Source of the DNA: Acinetobacter higginsii
GTDB lineage: Bacteria; Pseudomonadota; Gammaproteobacteria; Pseudomonadales; Moraxellaceae
Reading direction: 5' to 3'
DNA length: 64,000 nt
NCBI RefSeq assembly: GCF_000369525.1
Contig: NZ_KB850072.1
Span: 1,610,760-1,674,759 of the forward strand
In this document: positions 43,166 to 51,550 of the stretch, in pieces
How the letters are laid out: each line of letters starts with the position of its first letter
Position numbering within the stretch: the first letter of the stretch is position 1
Position numbers and translations under genes: made by a program
Notes under the pieces: model-generated
What the model was told of the DNA's origin: nothing
Databases searched by the model: none
What the model saw: the letters and a program-made list of their open reading frames with translations, nothing else

Positions 43166-43903
43166 TTAGTTCGACAATGCGTAATAGCGTGTGTTATTGG
43201 CAAAACCACGTTGATTTTGAGCACATGAATCCCGACAGACATCCTGTTCAGTTAAGGCATTGGCTTTGAAAAGACGAAGTTGGATATCGGCAGGTTGATA
43301 AGGTGCAGATGAATCGAGTGGATGTGGTGCCGCAGAAAGAAATACGAGACAATCCATTTCAAAGCGCAGTTCAATCTTTTGATTTTGATTATCGTCTGTG
43401 ATGTAGCTTAATCGGCCATGATCATCAGGCTGGACTTTTGAAAATAAATTTACCGTCGCACTCAAATCCGCTTGGCCTAGACCAAACTTGGTCAATTCCA
43501 CCAATAAACTATCTAGACCATTTTGATGCATGTCATTACGAGCATCCTGAAAGTTTTTCTGACCAAAATGTTGTGCAATATGCTGTGCCGTACTCGGACC
43601 ACAAAACACATCATTCCAGCCATGTTGATCTTGAACAATGGAGGCCATCACACGACCCAAATCAGAATACAAAACATGCCCTGTCGAGAGAAAAGCCGTA
43701 TGTTGTGCTTTCAAACTATCCGGCATATTAAAGCGCTCCAACTTGTCATCGGCATTGACACAGAACAAAGACACATTGGCACGATGTTCCAGTGCTTCAA
43801 ACTGCAAAACTGCACCACGTTGAATGCGACCAGACCAGTGATGCCCACCCGGTAGTGTTTCTTCCCACAGTATTTTATTGTCGTGATAGAACGATTGATT
43901 CAT
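43166..43903 (-). CDS. DUF1989 protein, second carboxyguanidine deiminase-type subunit (UAAP)
   Basis: About 245 residues, paralogue of the downstream DUF1989 protein and first gene of the catabolic operon. Conserved scaffold: LWEETLPGGHHWSGRIQRGAVLQFEAL, VLYSDLGRVMASIVQDQHGWNDVFCGPST and ELRFEMDCLVFLSAAPHPLDSSAPYQPADIQLRLF. The cysteine cluster of its partner is largely lost here (one Cys in VFCGP), so it is likely the non-catalytic or complementary subunit of a heteromer. The reading frame continues to 44011, but that part is the guanidine-I riboswitch. The true start is ATG 43903, preceded by AGAGG. Confidence 0.9.
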   Translation of the reverse strand: MNQSFYHDNKILWEETLPGGHHWSGRIQRGAVLQFEALEHRANVSLFCVNADDKLERFNMPDSLKAQHTAFLSTGHVLYSDLGRVMASIVQDQHGWNDVFCGPSTAQHIAQHFGQKNFQDARNDMHQNGLDSLLVELTKFGLGQADLSATVNLFSKVQPDDHGRLSYITDDNQNQKIELRFEMDCLVFLSAAPHPLDSSAPYQPADIQLRLFKANALTEQDVCRDSCAQNQRGFANNTRYYALSN

Positions 43904-43950
43904 AACAAACCTCTTGCGGATGCTTAACCTCGTTATGGCGATATGCCTGT

Positions 43951-44040
43951 CCTCCCGGGCTTTTATCCCTCCGTGTAGTTCTATCGAACCGTTATCTCTC
44001 GGACCAGTCATGTCTCCCTACGGACACATCGGAACCCTAG
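43951..44040 (-). promoter_or_regulatory. Guanidine-I (ykkC) riboswitch
   Basis: On the minus strand the leader reads CTAGGGTTCCG (44040-44030), then GGTCCGAGAG (44005-43996), then ACACGGAGGGATAAAAGCCC and GGGAGG ending at 43951. These are the signature conserved blocks of the ykkC RNA, the aptamer for guanidinium. It begins about 14 nt after the predicted sigma-54 start and ends 47 nt before the first DUF1989 start codon. No U-tract terminator lies between aptamer and gene, so control may be at translation. It directly supports guanidine as the substrate of this operon. Confidence 0.95.
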
Positions 44041-44063
44041 ACAACTTTATCTGTATTGTATGA

Positions 44064-44079
44064 AGCAAAAGACATGCCA
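44064..44079 (-). promoter_or_regulatory. Sigma-54 promoter element, catabolic unit
   Basis: Minus-strand TGGCATGTCTTTTGCT, GG and GC separated by exactly 10 nt. Predicted start ~44054, directly ahead of the riboswitch. Confidence 0.75.
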
Positions 44080-44084
44080 GTTTA

Positions 44085-44112
44085 GTAATACGATTTTCCA
44101 TATTCGTAATAC
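44085..44112 (-). promoter_or_regulatory. Paired GTAATAC boxes (operator candidate B)
   Basis: GTAATAC at 44085-44091 and 44106-44112, 21-bp pitch. Unlike the other two pairs it lies just upstream of the sigma-54 element rather than over the start, so a bound protein could interfere with, or assist, an upstream activator. The wider context (TTTAGTAATACG ... CGTAATACTAAA) is itself nearly symmetric. Confidence 0.65.
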
Positions 44113-44220
44113 TAAAATGATCATTTTTAGATTGTTCTAGGTGCGCTTTTAAAAAGAAAGCACCAATTTGATGCTGTGAAATTGGAATGATTGATACTTT
44201 TAGGTTTTCTTTATCCATAA

Positions 44221-44244
44221 AAAAAGCGCCTTACGGCGCTTTTT
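44221..44244 (-). terminator. Intrinsic terminator of glyA
   Basis: Perfect stem AAAAAGCGCC (44221-44230) / GGCGCTTTTT (44235-44244) with a 4-nt loop, 12 nt after the glyA stop. It is symmetric and could work both ways. Confidence 0.92.
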
Positions 44245-44256
44245 TAGATATACAAA

Positions 44257-45510
44257 TTAGTTTGCATATACTGGGAATTTTGCACAAACAGCTTCAACTT
44301 TAGCTTTTACGTCAGCGATAACTTTCTCGTCACCTTTGCTGTCGATCACGTCAGCGATCCAACCTGCAAGCTCACGTACTTCAGCTTCACCGAAACCGCG
44401 AGTCGTCACTGCTGGCGTACCAATACGAATACCAGAAGTTACGAACGGAGAACGTGGATCATTTGGAACCGCATTTTTGTTTACTGTAATATGAGCTGCA
44501 CCTAACCAAGCATCAACCTCTTTACCCGTTACGTCTTGTTTAATCAAAGACAATAAGAATAAATGGTTTTCTGTACCACCAGAAACAACATCAAAACCAC
44601 GTGAAATTAATACTTCAGCCATAGCTTGAGCATTTTTCACCACTTGTTGTTGGTAAGTTTTAAACTCATCAGACATTGCTTCTTTGAAACAGATTGCTTT
44701 AGCAGCAATTGCATGCATCAAAGGACCACCTTGGTTGCCTGGGAATACAGCTGATTGAAGTTTCTTTTCGATTTCTTCATTTGCTTTCGCAAGGATTAAA
44801 CCAGAACGTGGACCACGAAGTGTTTTATGCGTCGTTGTTGTCGTTACGTCTGCAATTTGCACTGGGTTAGGATAAACACCAGCAGCAACTAAACCAGCAA
44901 CATGCGCCATATCAACAAAAAGGTATGCACCTACTTTGTCTGCGATGTCACGGAAACGCTGCCAATCAACGATTTGGCTATAAGCAGAGAAACCAGCAAC
45001 GATCATGCGTGGCTTGTGTTCCAACGCTAAACGCTCTACTTCTTCATAATCAATTTCGCCAGTTTCAGTATTCAAACCATACTGAACAGCGTTATAGGTT
45101 TTACCAGAGAAGCTTACTTTAGCACCGTGAGTCAAGTGACCACCGTGAGCCAAGCTCATACCAAGAACAGTATCACCTGGGTTAAGAAGCGCGAGATAAA
45201 CCGCAGAGTTTGCTTGTGAACCCGCATGTGGTTGAACGTTTGCATAGTCAGCACCAAACAACTCTTTAGCGCGATCAATCGCAAGTTGTTCAATCACATC
45301 CACATATTCACAACCGCCGTAGTAGCGTTTGCCAGGATAGCCTTCTGCATATTTATTCGTAAGTTTTGATCCCTGTGCTTCCATTACAGCTGGTGAGCAA
45401 TAGTTTTCAGATGCGATTAACTCAATATGCGCTTCTTGGCGTACGCCTTCAGAAGCAATCGCTTGAGCTAATTCTGGATCAAATTCAGCAATAGAAATAT
45501 TGGCAAACAT
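44257..45510 (-). CDS. glyA: Serine hydroxymethyltransferase
   Basis: PLP enzyme interconverting serine + THF with glycine + 5,10-methylene-THF; main source of one-carbon units. Seen: [36 protein letters not shown], the PLP-binding [24 protein letters not shown], and Lys229 in [15 protein letters not shown] forming the internal aldimine. Length 417 is exactly the family norm. Monocistronic, with its own terminator; the 243-bp region upstream holds the promoter and nothing else recognisable. The codon use is that of a highly expressed gene. Confidence 0.98.
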   Translation of the reverse strand: MFANISIAEFDPELAQAIASEGVRQEAHIELIASENYCSPAVMEAQGSKLTNKYAEGYPGKRYYGGCEYVDVIEQLAIDRAKELFGADYANVQPHAGSQANSAVYLALLNPGDTVLGMSLAHGGHLTHGAKVSFSGKTYNAVQYGLNTETGEIDYEEVERLALEHKPRMIVAGFSAYSQIVDWQRFRDIADKVGAYLFVDMAHVAGLVAAGVYPNPVQIADVTTTTTHKTLRGPRSGLILAKANEEIEKKLQSAVFPGNQGGPLMHAIAAKAICFKEAMSDEFKTYQQQVVKNAQAMAEVLISRGFDVVSGGTENHLFLLSLIKQDVTGKEVDAWLGAAHITVNKNAVPNDPRSPFVTSGIRIGTPAVTTRGFGEAEVRELAGWIADVIDSKGDEKVIADVKAKVEAVCAKFPVYAN

Positions 45511-45711
45511 TAGCGGAGGGTCCTATATATTAGGGCTTTTAAGCCGTGCTAAAGATTGGTGCATATTGTAGCACGAAGTTTATGGTTTCACAGATTGATA
45601 TTTATTTAATTATTCGTGAATTTTATTCATTCCTAGCAATGGTTTTGATAAGCCAAAATCAACAAGCTATTTTTTATACATTTTTATATATTAGAGGCTA
45701 AAATTGAAAAA

Positions 45712-45743
45712 GCCCAATCTTCTCAAAACGGAAAATCGGGCTC
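45712..45743 (-). terminator. Intrinsic terminator of the lipase-like gene
   Basis: Stem AGCCCAAT (45712-45719) / ATCGGGCT (45736-45743); on the minus strand the odd pair is G-U. Followed by TTTTTC on the minus strand, 11 nt after the stop. Confidence 0.75.
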
Positions 45744-45753
45744 CTCTGGTCTC

Positions 45754-47001
45754 TTAATTATTGGCAGGCATTTTCGTTTTTACATCATCCACAATATTCA
45801 CAATATTCGCCTCATAGGCAGTACTATGGTCCCACTCTGCATTGGTAATATATTGGATTTTTGATCCTTTATTTTGAGCAGTTGTGACCAACACATCTGT
45901 TACAGCTTTAGGAACAGTTGTATCTTTGTCGCCCTGATAAATAGTGACAGGTTGATTCAACTTCACTTGAGCTGGCTGGGAATCTGTATCCAAGAATGTT
46001 TTTATCACAGGAATTCCCATAAAGTTAGTTTGAGTTCGCGGGTAACCATCTAGACTATTATTATGGCTTGCAGCATAAATCCCCATACTTTGGACAAAAG
46101 CCTGCCCTAAACTTTTGTCGCCACTAGCGCATAAGCTTTCAGCTTTACTTGCCACATCATCTGTAGGAACTTTAAATACATCTCGATAAGTTAAAGCAGG
46201 CGCACTATTTCTAAGCCCAGCTGTGATCAATGCAGTATATGTATCTAACTGTGCGTACATCGCAATTTTTTGCGCTAAAGGTGCATTCTCAACTGACGCA
46301 TTACCATTGACTAAAATCGCAGCTAAATTAGAGGCAGGTGCAACAGCAATCGTCCCTTTATAGTCAAGCTTAGCACGACTTTGATATTGAGCTGCACCTA
46401 ATGCGGCTTGCCCACCTTGAGAGTGCCCAACGGTCATCCATTGACGTGAAAGCAGTTTACCTTGCCCTGCTAAATAATAGCGTGCAGCAACCACTGCATC
46501 GGTAATTGAATATGCCTCACTTTTAACATTCAAGAAAGGATGAAGTTCGCGACCACTTGGCTCTCCTAAACCCTCATAGTCAGGTGCAACCACCACATAA
46601 CCGGCTGCCAGAAATTGGCTAATCATATCTTTAATAGCAGGATTAGTCTCATTACGACTCGGTGCACATTGATCTGCAACCCCTGTTGTACCATGCGCCC
46701 AAGCAACAATTTTCCAGCCACCTGCTGGCGTTGGTCCACCAGGGACAAACAATAAACTGGTTGCCATGGTCTCTTTACCATTTTGTCCTAGCATTTTATA
46801 CGTCATGACCGAACTTTCAGCAGCCACGGCGCTAAAATCTGTTTTGGTATAAGCGACAGGAATACCCACCACTGGATTTTTAATATTATTTTCTGGAATT
46901 TGTGGCTTAGGTACAAACGAAATATTGTCGTCATCATCATTACAAGCTGTAAGCAACACACTTGAGCTCAGCAGTGCAACCGTTAATAATTTCATATTCA
47001 T
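45754..47001 (-). CDS. Secretory-lipase-family alpha/beta hydrolase, lipoprotein
   Basis: A 415-residue alpha/beta hydrolase of the secretory lipase (LIP) family. N-terminal lipobox LLTAC followed by NDDDDN: lipidated, and Asp at +2/+3 may favour inner-membrane retention. Seen: the oxyanion-side VAWAHGTTGVADQCAPSRN, VVVAPDYEGLG, the nucleophile Ser in VGHSQGGQAA, and a late acid in TIYQGDKDTTVP with His in AEWDHSTAY. Probable triad Ser/Asp/His. It likely hydrolyses short or medium acyl esters at the cell surface; substrate unknown. Unrelated in sequence to the foldase-dependent lipase at 19.3 kb. Confidence 0.85.
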   Translation of the reverse strand: MNMKLLTVALLSSSVLLTACNDDDDNISFVPKPQIPENNIKNPVVGIPVAYTKTDFSAVAAESSVMTYKMLGQNGKETMATSLLFVPGGPTPAGGWKIVAWAHGTTGVADQCAPSRNETNPAIKDMISQFLAAGYVVVAPDYEGLGEPSGRELHPFLNVKSEAYSITDAVVAARYYLAGQGKLLSRQWMTVGHSQGGQAALGAAQYQSRAKLDYKGTIAVAPASNLAAILVNGNASVENAPLAQKIAMYAQLDTYTALITAGLRNSAPALTYRDVFKVPTDDVASKAESLCASGDKSLGQAFVQSMGIYAASHNNSLDGYPRTQTNFMGIPVIKTFLDTDSQPAQVKLNQPVTIYQGDKDTTVPKAVTDVLVTTAQNKGSKIQYITNAEWDHSTAYEANIVNIVDDVKTKMPANN

Positions 47002-47243
47002 GTCATGTTTCCCTGATTATTATCGTTTTCATTTTAGTGCTTAGTATTTCTTTTACTAAGGCAATTACTTCCATAAGGATGCGCTTAATATCAAATTGTT
47101 CAAGTATTTTTTTATTTTGCTGTTTATTTATTCAAACTCTTTTTGATAACTAGAAAATTAAATCGCATCCCCTTCATTCAGCACTGCTGACTATGAATTT
47201 CTTGTAAGATATTCGCACACTCAACTCAAGCTAGGTTAGTTTT

Positions 47244-47927
47244 ATGCAAGCAATCATCTTAGATACTGAAACACATACACTGAATGGTTTGCCGATTGAA
47301 ATTGCCTATGCCCCGATTGAAATTGAAAATGGCAAACTCAGTCTCTATAAAAAACAAATTTTTGATCAGCTTTATCAAGTTGGCCAGCCCATTTCATTTG
47401 CTGCGATGGCGGTACACCATATTTTAGAATCAGATCTAATTGACCAACCATTTTATAATGAGTTTCAACTTCCTGCTCAGACCACTTATATTATTGGCCA
47501 CAATGTTGATTATGATATTGCCGCAATTGCACGTTGTGGCGTAGACACCTCAAAGTTAAAACCGATTTGTACCTTGGCTTTAGCCCGCCGTGTTTGGGAA
47601 GATGCAGAGGCACATAATATTTCTGCTCTGATTTATTTGATTTCAAAAGGTAGTGATAAAGCACGGGAAATGTTGAAAGGTGCACATCGAGCCGATGCAG
47701 ACATTATCTTAACCGCCAACATTCTGATGCATATTATTCATCAGCTTAACATTCAAAATATTGAACAACTTTATCTTGCTTCTGAAGACGCCCGTATTCC
47801 TAAAAGCATTACTTTTGGTAAGCATAAAGGTACTGCCATTCAGGACCTCCCTGCTGATTACATTCAATGGCTAATGCGTCAGGATGATCTTGACCCGTAT
47901 TTACGCAAAGCCTTAGAAACTAAATGA
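47244..47927 (+). CDS. ExoX-like 3'-5' exonuclease
   Basis: A 227-residue protein: an N-terminal DEDDh exonuclease domain with a C-terminal DUF3820-type module. Acidic residues are in ILDTETHT (Asp7, Glu9), the third in IGHNVDYDIAA, and the late His-Asp in GAHRADADIIL. The C-terminal SITFGKHKGTAIQDLPADYIQWLMRQDDLDPYLRKAL is the DNA-binding-like module attached to ExoX relatives. It probably degrades single-stranded DNA 3'-5' in repair; sequence specificity is unknown. Monocistronic. Confidence 0.87.
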   Translation: MQAIILDTETHTLNGLPIEIAYAPIEIENGKLSLYKKQIFDQLYQVGQPISFAAMAVHHILESDLIDQPFYNEFQLPAQTTYIIGHNVDYDIAAIARCGVDTSKLKPICTLALARRVWEDAEAHNISALIYLISKGSDKAREMLKGAHRADADIILTANILMHIIHQLNIQNIEQLYLASEDARIPKSITFGKHKGTAIQDLPADYIQWLMRQDDLDPYLRKALETK

Positions 47928-48034
47928 GTGAAATAAGGGATAAAGTTCTCAATTTTTAGCTTATTTGCCACTTACTTTTAACAAGGCAATGATATTTAAT
48001 AAATTGTTAACATTATTGTCATTTTTTAACCTTA

Positions 48035-48075
48035 TCTTAATCTCCGTCTAGATCTTGATTTGGGGGAGATTAAGA
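48035..48075 (+). promoter_or_regulatory. Inverted repeat enclosing a ribosome-binding site
   Basis: Perfect 11-bp arms TCTTAATCTCC (48035-48045) / GGAGATTAAGA (48065-48075) with a 19-nt loop. The right arm contains the GGAG Shine-Dalgarno of the gene starting at 48077, which would be masked when folded. It could equally be a DNA operator. Confidence 0.6.
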
Positions 48076-48076
48076 G

Positions 48077-48658
48077 ATGTCACATTTTTTTAAAACCGAG
48101 CTTGGGCAAACTGCCCTACAAGAACGTAGTATTGCATTGACTGCACGTCAACGTCGTCTACTACTTTTAATTGATCATGAAGATTTTAAAGAGCTGGATC
48201 AAGACTATAAGGAAAGGATTGCACCGACTGAACTGGTTCAACAACTGATTGATATGGGTCTACTGGCTGAACAAGCAACACCTATTGTTCAAAAAGAAAA
48301 TCTAGTGCCCGAACTAAAAGCTCATGATCTCAAAACAACATCAGAGCCCGTTACAGCACAAGAAACAATCGCACCAAAACCGATTGAGGTTGAACTAAAA
48401 CCAGAAATCGAACCTGAAATACTTGAGTTAGAAAAATTACCTTTTGTTGAAATCCAGCAAGTCATGATTCAAACACTCACGACCTATTGCGGTCTGATGG
48501 CGCGTCCGTTGATACAGAAAATTCAGTCGATTAGTTCTTTACAACAACTGAAGGCCTGCCAAATGCAATGGATTACGTCCTTGCAAGAATCACGGATTCC
48601 ACCGGCTCAACTGAATCAAACTTTAAAGTTGATCAATTATTCAGTGCAGCATTTATAG
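48077..48658 (+). CDS. Hypothetical protein with masked ribosome-binding site
   Basis: A 193-residue soluble protein, no family recognised. The N-terminal ~65 residues (TARQRRLLLLIDHEDFKELDQDYKERIAPTELVQQLIDMGLL) look like a small winged-helix or helical DNA/protein-binding unit. A Glu/Pro/Thr/Lys-rich linker (~75-120) leads to a C-terminal helical domain (VEIQQVMIQTLTTYCGLMARPLIQKIQSISSLQQLKACQMQWI). This two-domain layout with a disordered linker resembles small regulators, but no target is evident. The GGGGGAGA Shine-Dalgarno lies inside a perfect 11-bp inverted repeat, suggesting translational control. Confidence 0.72.
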   Translation: MSHFFKTELGQTALQERSIALTARQRRLLLLIDHEDFKELDQDYKERIAPTELVQQLIDMGLLAEQATPIVQKENLVPELKAHDLKTTSEPVTAQETIAPKPIEVELKPEIEPEILELEKLPFVEIQQVMIQTLTTYCGLMARPLIQKIQSISSLQQLKACQMQWITSLQESRIPPAQLNQTLKLINYSVQHL

Positions 48659-48783
48659 TTGAATATGCAGAATCTCGATAAGTTGAGAATAAAATTGATG
48701 TTTTAATAAACAAGAAGTACCTTTATTGAAAGGTATATATTTACCTGCCTGTATTTTTTGCCTATGATGTGGCACGCATATAT

Positions 48784-48859
48784 GCGCTCATAGCTCAACT
48801 GGATAGAGTACAGGTCTCCGAAGCCTGTGGCGTGGGTTCGAGTCCCGCTGAGCGCACCA
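48784..48859 (+). tRNA. tRNA-Arg (anticodon CCG)
   Basis: 76-nt cloverleaf including the encoded CCA. Acceptor stem GCGCTCA / TGAGCGC, D arm AGCTC...GAG, anticodon stem CAGGT/GCCTG with loop CTCCGAA (anticodon CCG, reads CGG), T arm with GGTTCGAGTCC. Stands alone between two protein genes. Confidence 0.95.
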
Positions 48860-48999
48860 TTGCATCTCCCTCCCTTCGCTATACCCTCTTATTTTTTATA
48901 ATCGTTCTGTTTTTAACACGCCATAAACCTATTTTTCTACTTGGTTTATTTTTTCATATCGCTCAAAATACCCGTTCTATTTAACAACGTGAGACGTTT

Positions 49000-49935
49000 A
49001 TGACTGATGCTTTGGTGTTGAGCGGTTTGTCCAAAACTTATCGTAATGGTTTTCAGGCGTTAAAAGGGATCGACCTTACCGTACCTGAAGGTGAATTCTA
49101 TGCATTATTAGGACCTAATGGTGCAGGAAAATCGACAACGATTGGTATCATCAGCTCTTTAACCAAAAAAACATCTGGTTCAGTTGAGATTTTTGGGCAT
49201 AACTTAGATACCCATCCCTCACATGCAAAACAATGTCTTGGTGTTGTTCCTCAAGAATTTAACTTTGGTCAATTCGAAAAAACTTTCGATATTTTAGTGA
49301 CCCAAGCGGGTTATTACGGCATTCCGAAAAAATTGGCCGAACAACGTGCTGAACATTATTTAGAAAAGCTTGGCTTATGGGAAAAACGTAATATTCAATC
49401 GCGTATGCTCTCTGGTGGTATGAAACGCCGTTTGATGATTGCACGTGCGATGATGCATGAACCTAAACTGCTGATCCTCGATGAACCGACAGCTGGCGTT
49501 GATATTGAGTTACGTCGTTCGATGTGGGACTTCCTCACCGAAATGAATGAAAATGGCACATCCATCATTCTCACAACACACTATTTAGAAGAAGCAGAAA
49601 TGCTGTGCCGTCGCATCGCAATCATTGACCGCGGTGTGATTAAAGAAGATACCTCGATGAAAGGTTTCCTTAATCAACTGAATGAAGAATCGTTTATCTG
49701 TGATTTAGCCGAGCCAATCGAAACTTTTGACCTGAATATTATCGGTTTTAAATTTAATCTGATTGATCCAGTTACCCTAGAAGTGACAATGGATAAAGCG
49801 CATAGCATGAATGACCTGTTCTTGCTGTTACAGTCACAGAATATCCAAGTCAGCAGTATGCGTAATAAATCGAATCGCTTAGAAGAATTGTTCGTGAAAA
49901 TGGTCGAGAAAAATCTTGCAGGAGCGGATCAATGA
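49000..49935 (+). CDS. yadG: ABC-2 type transporter ATPase (YadG-like)
   Basis: A 311-residue ATP-binding subunit. Walker A GPNGAGKST, Q-loop VVPQEFNF, signature LSGGMKRRLMIARAM, Walker B LLILDEPTAGVD and H-loop LTTHYLEEAEML are all intact. A C-terminal ~70-residue accessory domain follows. It forms an exporter with the YadH-like permease, whose gene overlaps its stop by 4 nt (ATGA). The substrate is unknown; relatives are often called drug or multidrug exporters without proof. First gene of a probable yadG-yadH-queF operon. Confidence 0.92.
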   Translation: MTDALVLSGLSKTYRNGFQALKGIDLTVPEGEFYALLGPNGAGKSTTIGIISSLTKKTSGSVEIFGHNLDTHPSHAKQCLGVVPQEFNFGQFEKTFDILVTQAGYYGIPKKLAEQRAEHYLEKLGLWEKRNIQSRMLSGGMKRRLMIARAMMHEPKLLILDEPTAGVDIELRRSMWDFLTEMNENGTSIILTTHYLEEAEMLCRRIAIIDRGVIKEDTSMKGFLNQLNEESFICDLAEPIETFDLNIIGFKFNLIDPVTLEVTMDKAHSMNDLFLLLQSQNIQVSSMRNKSNRLEELFVKMVEKNLAGADQ

Positions 49936-50705
49936 ATTTCAGTCAATTACAAACCGCGCTCTGGACTTTAGTGGTTAAAGAAATTCGTCGCTTTATGCGT
50001 ATTTGGCCACAAACCTTACTTCCACCAGCAATTACCATGAGTTTGTACTTCGTGATTTTTGGCAACTTGGTCGGCTCACGTATAGGTGAAATGGGCGGCT
50101 TTAGCTATATGCAGTTTATTGTGCCCGGTTTAATTATGATGGCCGTGATCACCAACAGCTATGCTAACGTTTCCTCAAGTTTCTTTAGTGCCAAATTCCA
50201 GAAAAGTATTGAAGAACTCATTATGAGCCCAGTACCCTTACACTTAATCTTATGGGGTTATGTGATTGGTGGTGTTAGCCGTGGGGTGTTGGTCGGTTTA
50301 ATCGTCACGATAATGAGCCTATTCTTTACTCACTTAGAAATTTATAATGTATTTGTGACTATATATACCGTCATCATTACTTCATTATTATTTTCATTAG
50401 GCGGTTTCATCAATGCGGTCTATGCCAAGTCCTTCGATGATATTTCAATTATCCCGACTTTCGTATTGACACCACTCACCTATTTAGGTGGTGTGTTCTA
50501 TGCCATTAGTGCACTCAGTCCATTTTGGCAAAACGTCTCTTTAGTTAATCCAATTGTATATATGGTCAATGCCTTCCGTTACGGTATCTTAGGCCATAGT
50601 GATGTCAATGTATCCTTCTCTTTAGGCATTGTGACGCTATGCTGTGTTGTCCTCTATGCAATTGCCTATCATTTATTAGCTCGTGGTTCAGGAATGCGTG
50701 AATGA
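49932..50705 (+). CDS. yadH: ABC-2 type transporter permease (YadH-like)
   Basis: A 257-residue integral membrane protein with six hydrophobic segments and the ABC-2 signature in its last third (SFDDISIIPTFVLTPLTYLGGVFYAISALSPFWQNVSLVNPIVYMVNAFRYGILG). Membrane half of the exporter with the YadG-like ATPase. It overlaps yadG and queF by 4 nt each, so all three are translationally coupled. Length and topology are normal for the family. Confidence 0.92.
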   Translation: MNFSQLQTALWTLVVKEIRRFMRIWPQTLLPPAITMSLYFVIFGNLVGSRIGEMGGFSYMQFIVPGLIMMAVITNSYANVSSSFFSAKFQKSIEELIMSPVPLHLILWGYVIGGVSRGVLVGLIVTIMSLFFTHLEIYNVFVTIYTVIITSLLFSLGGFINAVYAKSFDDISIIPTFVLTPLTYLGGVFYAISALSPFWQNVSLVNPIVYMVNAFRYGILGHSDVNVSFSLGIVTLCCVVLYAIAYHLLARGSGMRE

Positions 50706-51517
50706 GTGTTGAACATTCTTTATTGGGTAAAGACACCCAATACCCAACTCAATATCAACCCGATGTTTTATTTCCGATTGCTCGTGCCGAGTCACGTCAA
50801 CAGTATTTACATGTTGACGGAATTACGCAGGGTAAAGACTGGTGGCATGTATTTGAAATTTCATGGCTGAACAGCTTCGGTTTACCGCAAGTGGCTATTG
50901 GTCGTTTGACCCTACCAGCTCACTCACCCAATTTAATTGAATCAAAGTCACTTAAACTTTATTTCAACAGCATGAACTTCACCCAATTTGAGTCTCAGCA
51001 AGCCTTTGTTGAAACCGTTGAGCGTGATTTATCCAATGCTGCGGGTGCAAAAGTTGAATTACAACTGTTCCAAGTTGATGATTTAGAGATTTCTAAACCT
51101 AAAGGGATCTGTATTGACGATCTCATTCCTGAGCGTTTATCAGAACATCCTGATTCGACTTTATTGCAGTTAGATACATCTGTAGAAGATGAAGTTGAAA
51201 TCGAGCTGTATTCACATTTATTGAGAAGCAACTGTCCAGTGACGGGTCAGCCCGACTGGGGCACGGTTTTTATTCGTTTGCAAGGTAAAAAACCTTGTTA
51301 TCGCAGCATTTTAGCTTATATTATCTCGTACCGTCAGCATAATGGTTTCCATGAACAATGTGTTGAGCAAATATTTGCGGATATTTGGCAACTGTTAAAA
51401 CCAGAAAAACTGATGGTCTATGCAACTTATACTCGCCGTGGGGGCTTGGATATTAACCCATGCCGAGTATCAGATTTGTCATGGATGCCCGAGCCAATTC
51501 GCTTGGCACGACAATAA
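50702..51517 (+). CDS. queF: NADPH-dependent 7-cyano-7-deazaguanine reductase QueF
   Basis: Reduces preQ0 to preQ1 (four-electron nitrile reduction) in queuosine biosynthesis. Long bimodular YqcD/QueF type, 271 residues. The NADPH motif ESKSLKLY is in the first half (80-87); catalytic Cys178 and Asp185 lie in SNCPVTGQPDWGTV. The second half has the substrate Glu/His region (ISYRQHNGFHEQCVEQI). Its coupling to an ABC exporter operon has no obvious metabolic meaning. A hypothetical gene follows after 33 nt. Confidence 0.96.
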   Translation: MSVEHSLLGKDTQYPTQYQPDVLFPIARAESRQQYLHVDGITQGKDWWHVFEISWLNSFGLPQVAIGRLTLPAHSPNLIESKSLKLYFNSMNFTQFESQQAFVETVERDLSNAAGAKVELQLFQVDDLEISKPKGICIDDLIPERLSEHPDSTLLQLDTSVEDEVEIELYSHLLRSNCPVTGQPDWGTVFIRLQGKKPCYRSILAYIISYRQHNGFHEQCVEQIFADIWQLLKPEKLMVYATYTRRGGLDINPCRVSDLSWMPEPIRLARQ

Positions 51518-51550
51518 AACGAATAAATTTGATATAGAGGACGTTCTTCA

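Noticed and set aside
43904..44011. Longer N-terminus for the first DUF1989 gene
   Set aside because: The extra 36 codons are the conserved 3' half of the guanidine-I riboswitch and its spacer; AGAGG before ATG 43903 gives the real start.
44140..44164. GGTGC...GCACC inverted repeat upstream of the catabolic sigma-54 promoter as an NtrC site
   Set aside because: The arms are in the opposite order and too far apart for the known NtrC consensus; kept only as an unexplained dyad.
44018..44218. 66-codon minus-strand frame between the glyA terminator and the riboswitch
   Set aside because: Starts immediately after the terminator with no ribosome-binding site and runs across the operator, promoter and riboswitch blocks.
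48769..48984. 71-codon frame over the tRNA
   Set aside because: Contains the whole tRNA-Arg gene; a shadow of a non-coding RNA.
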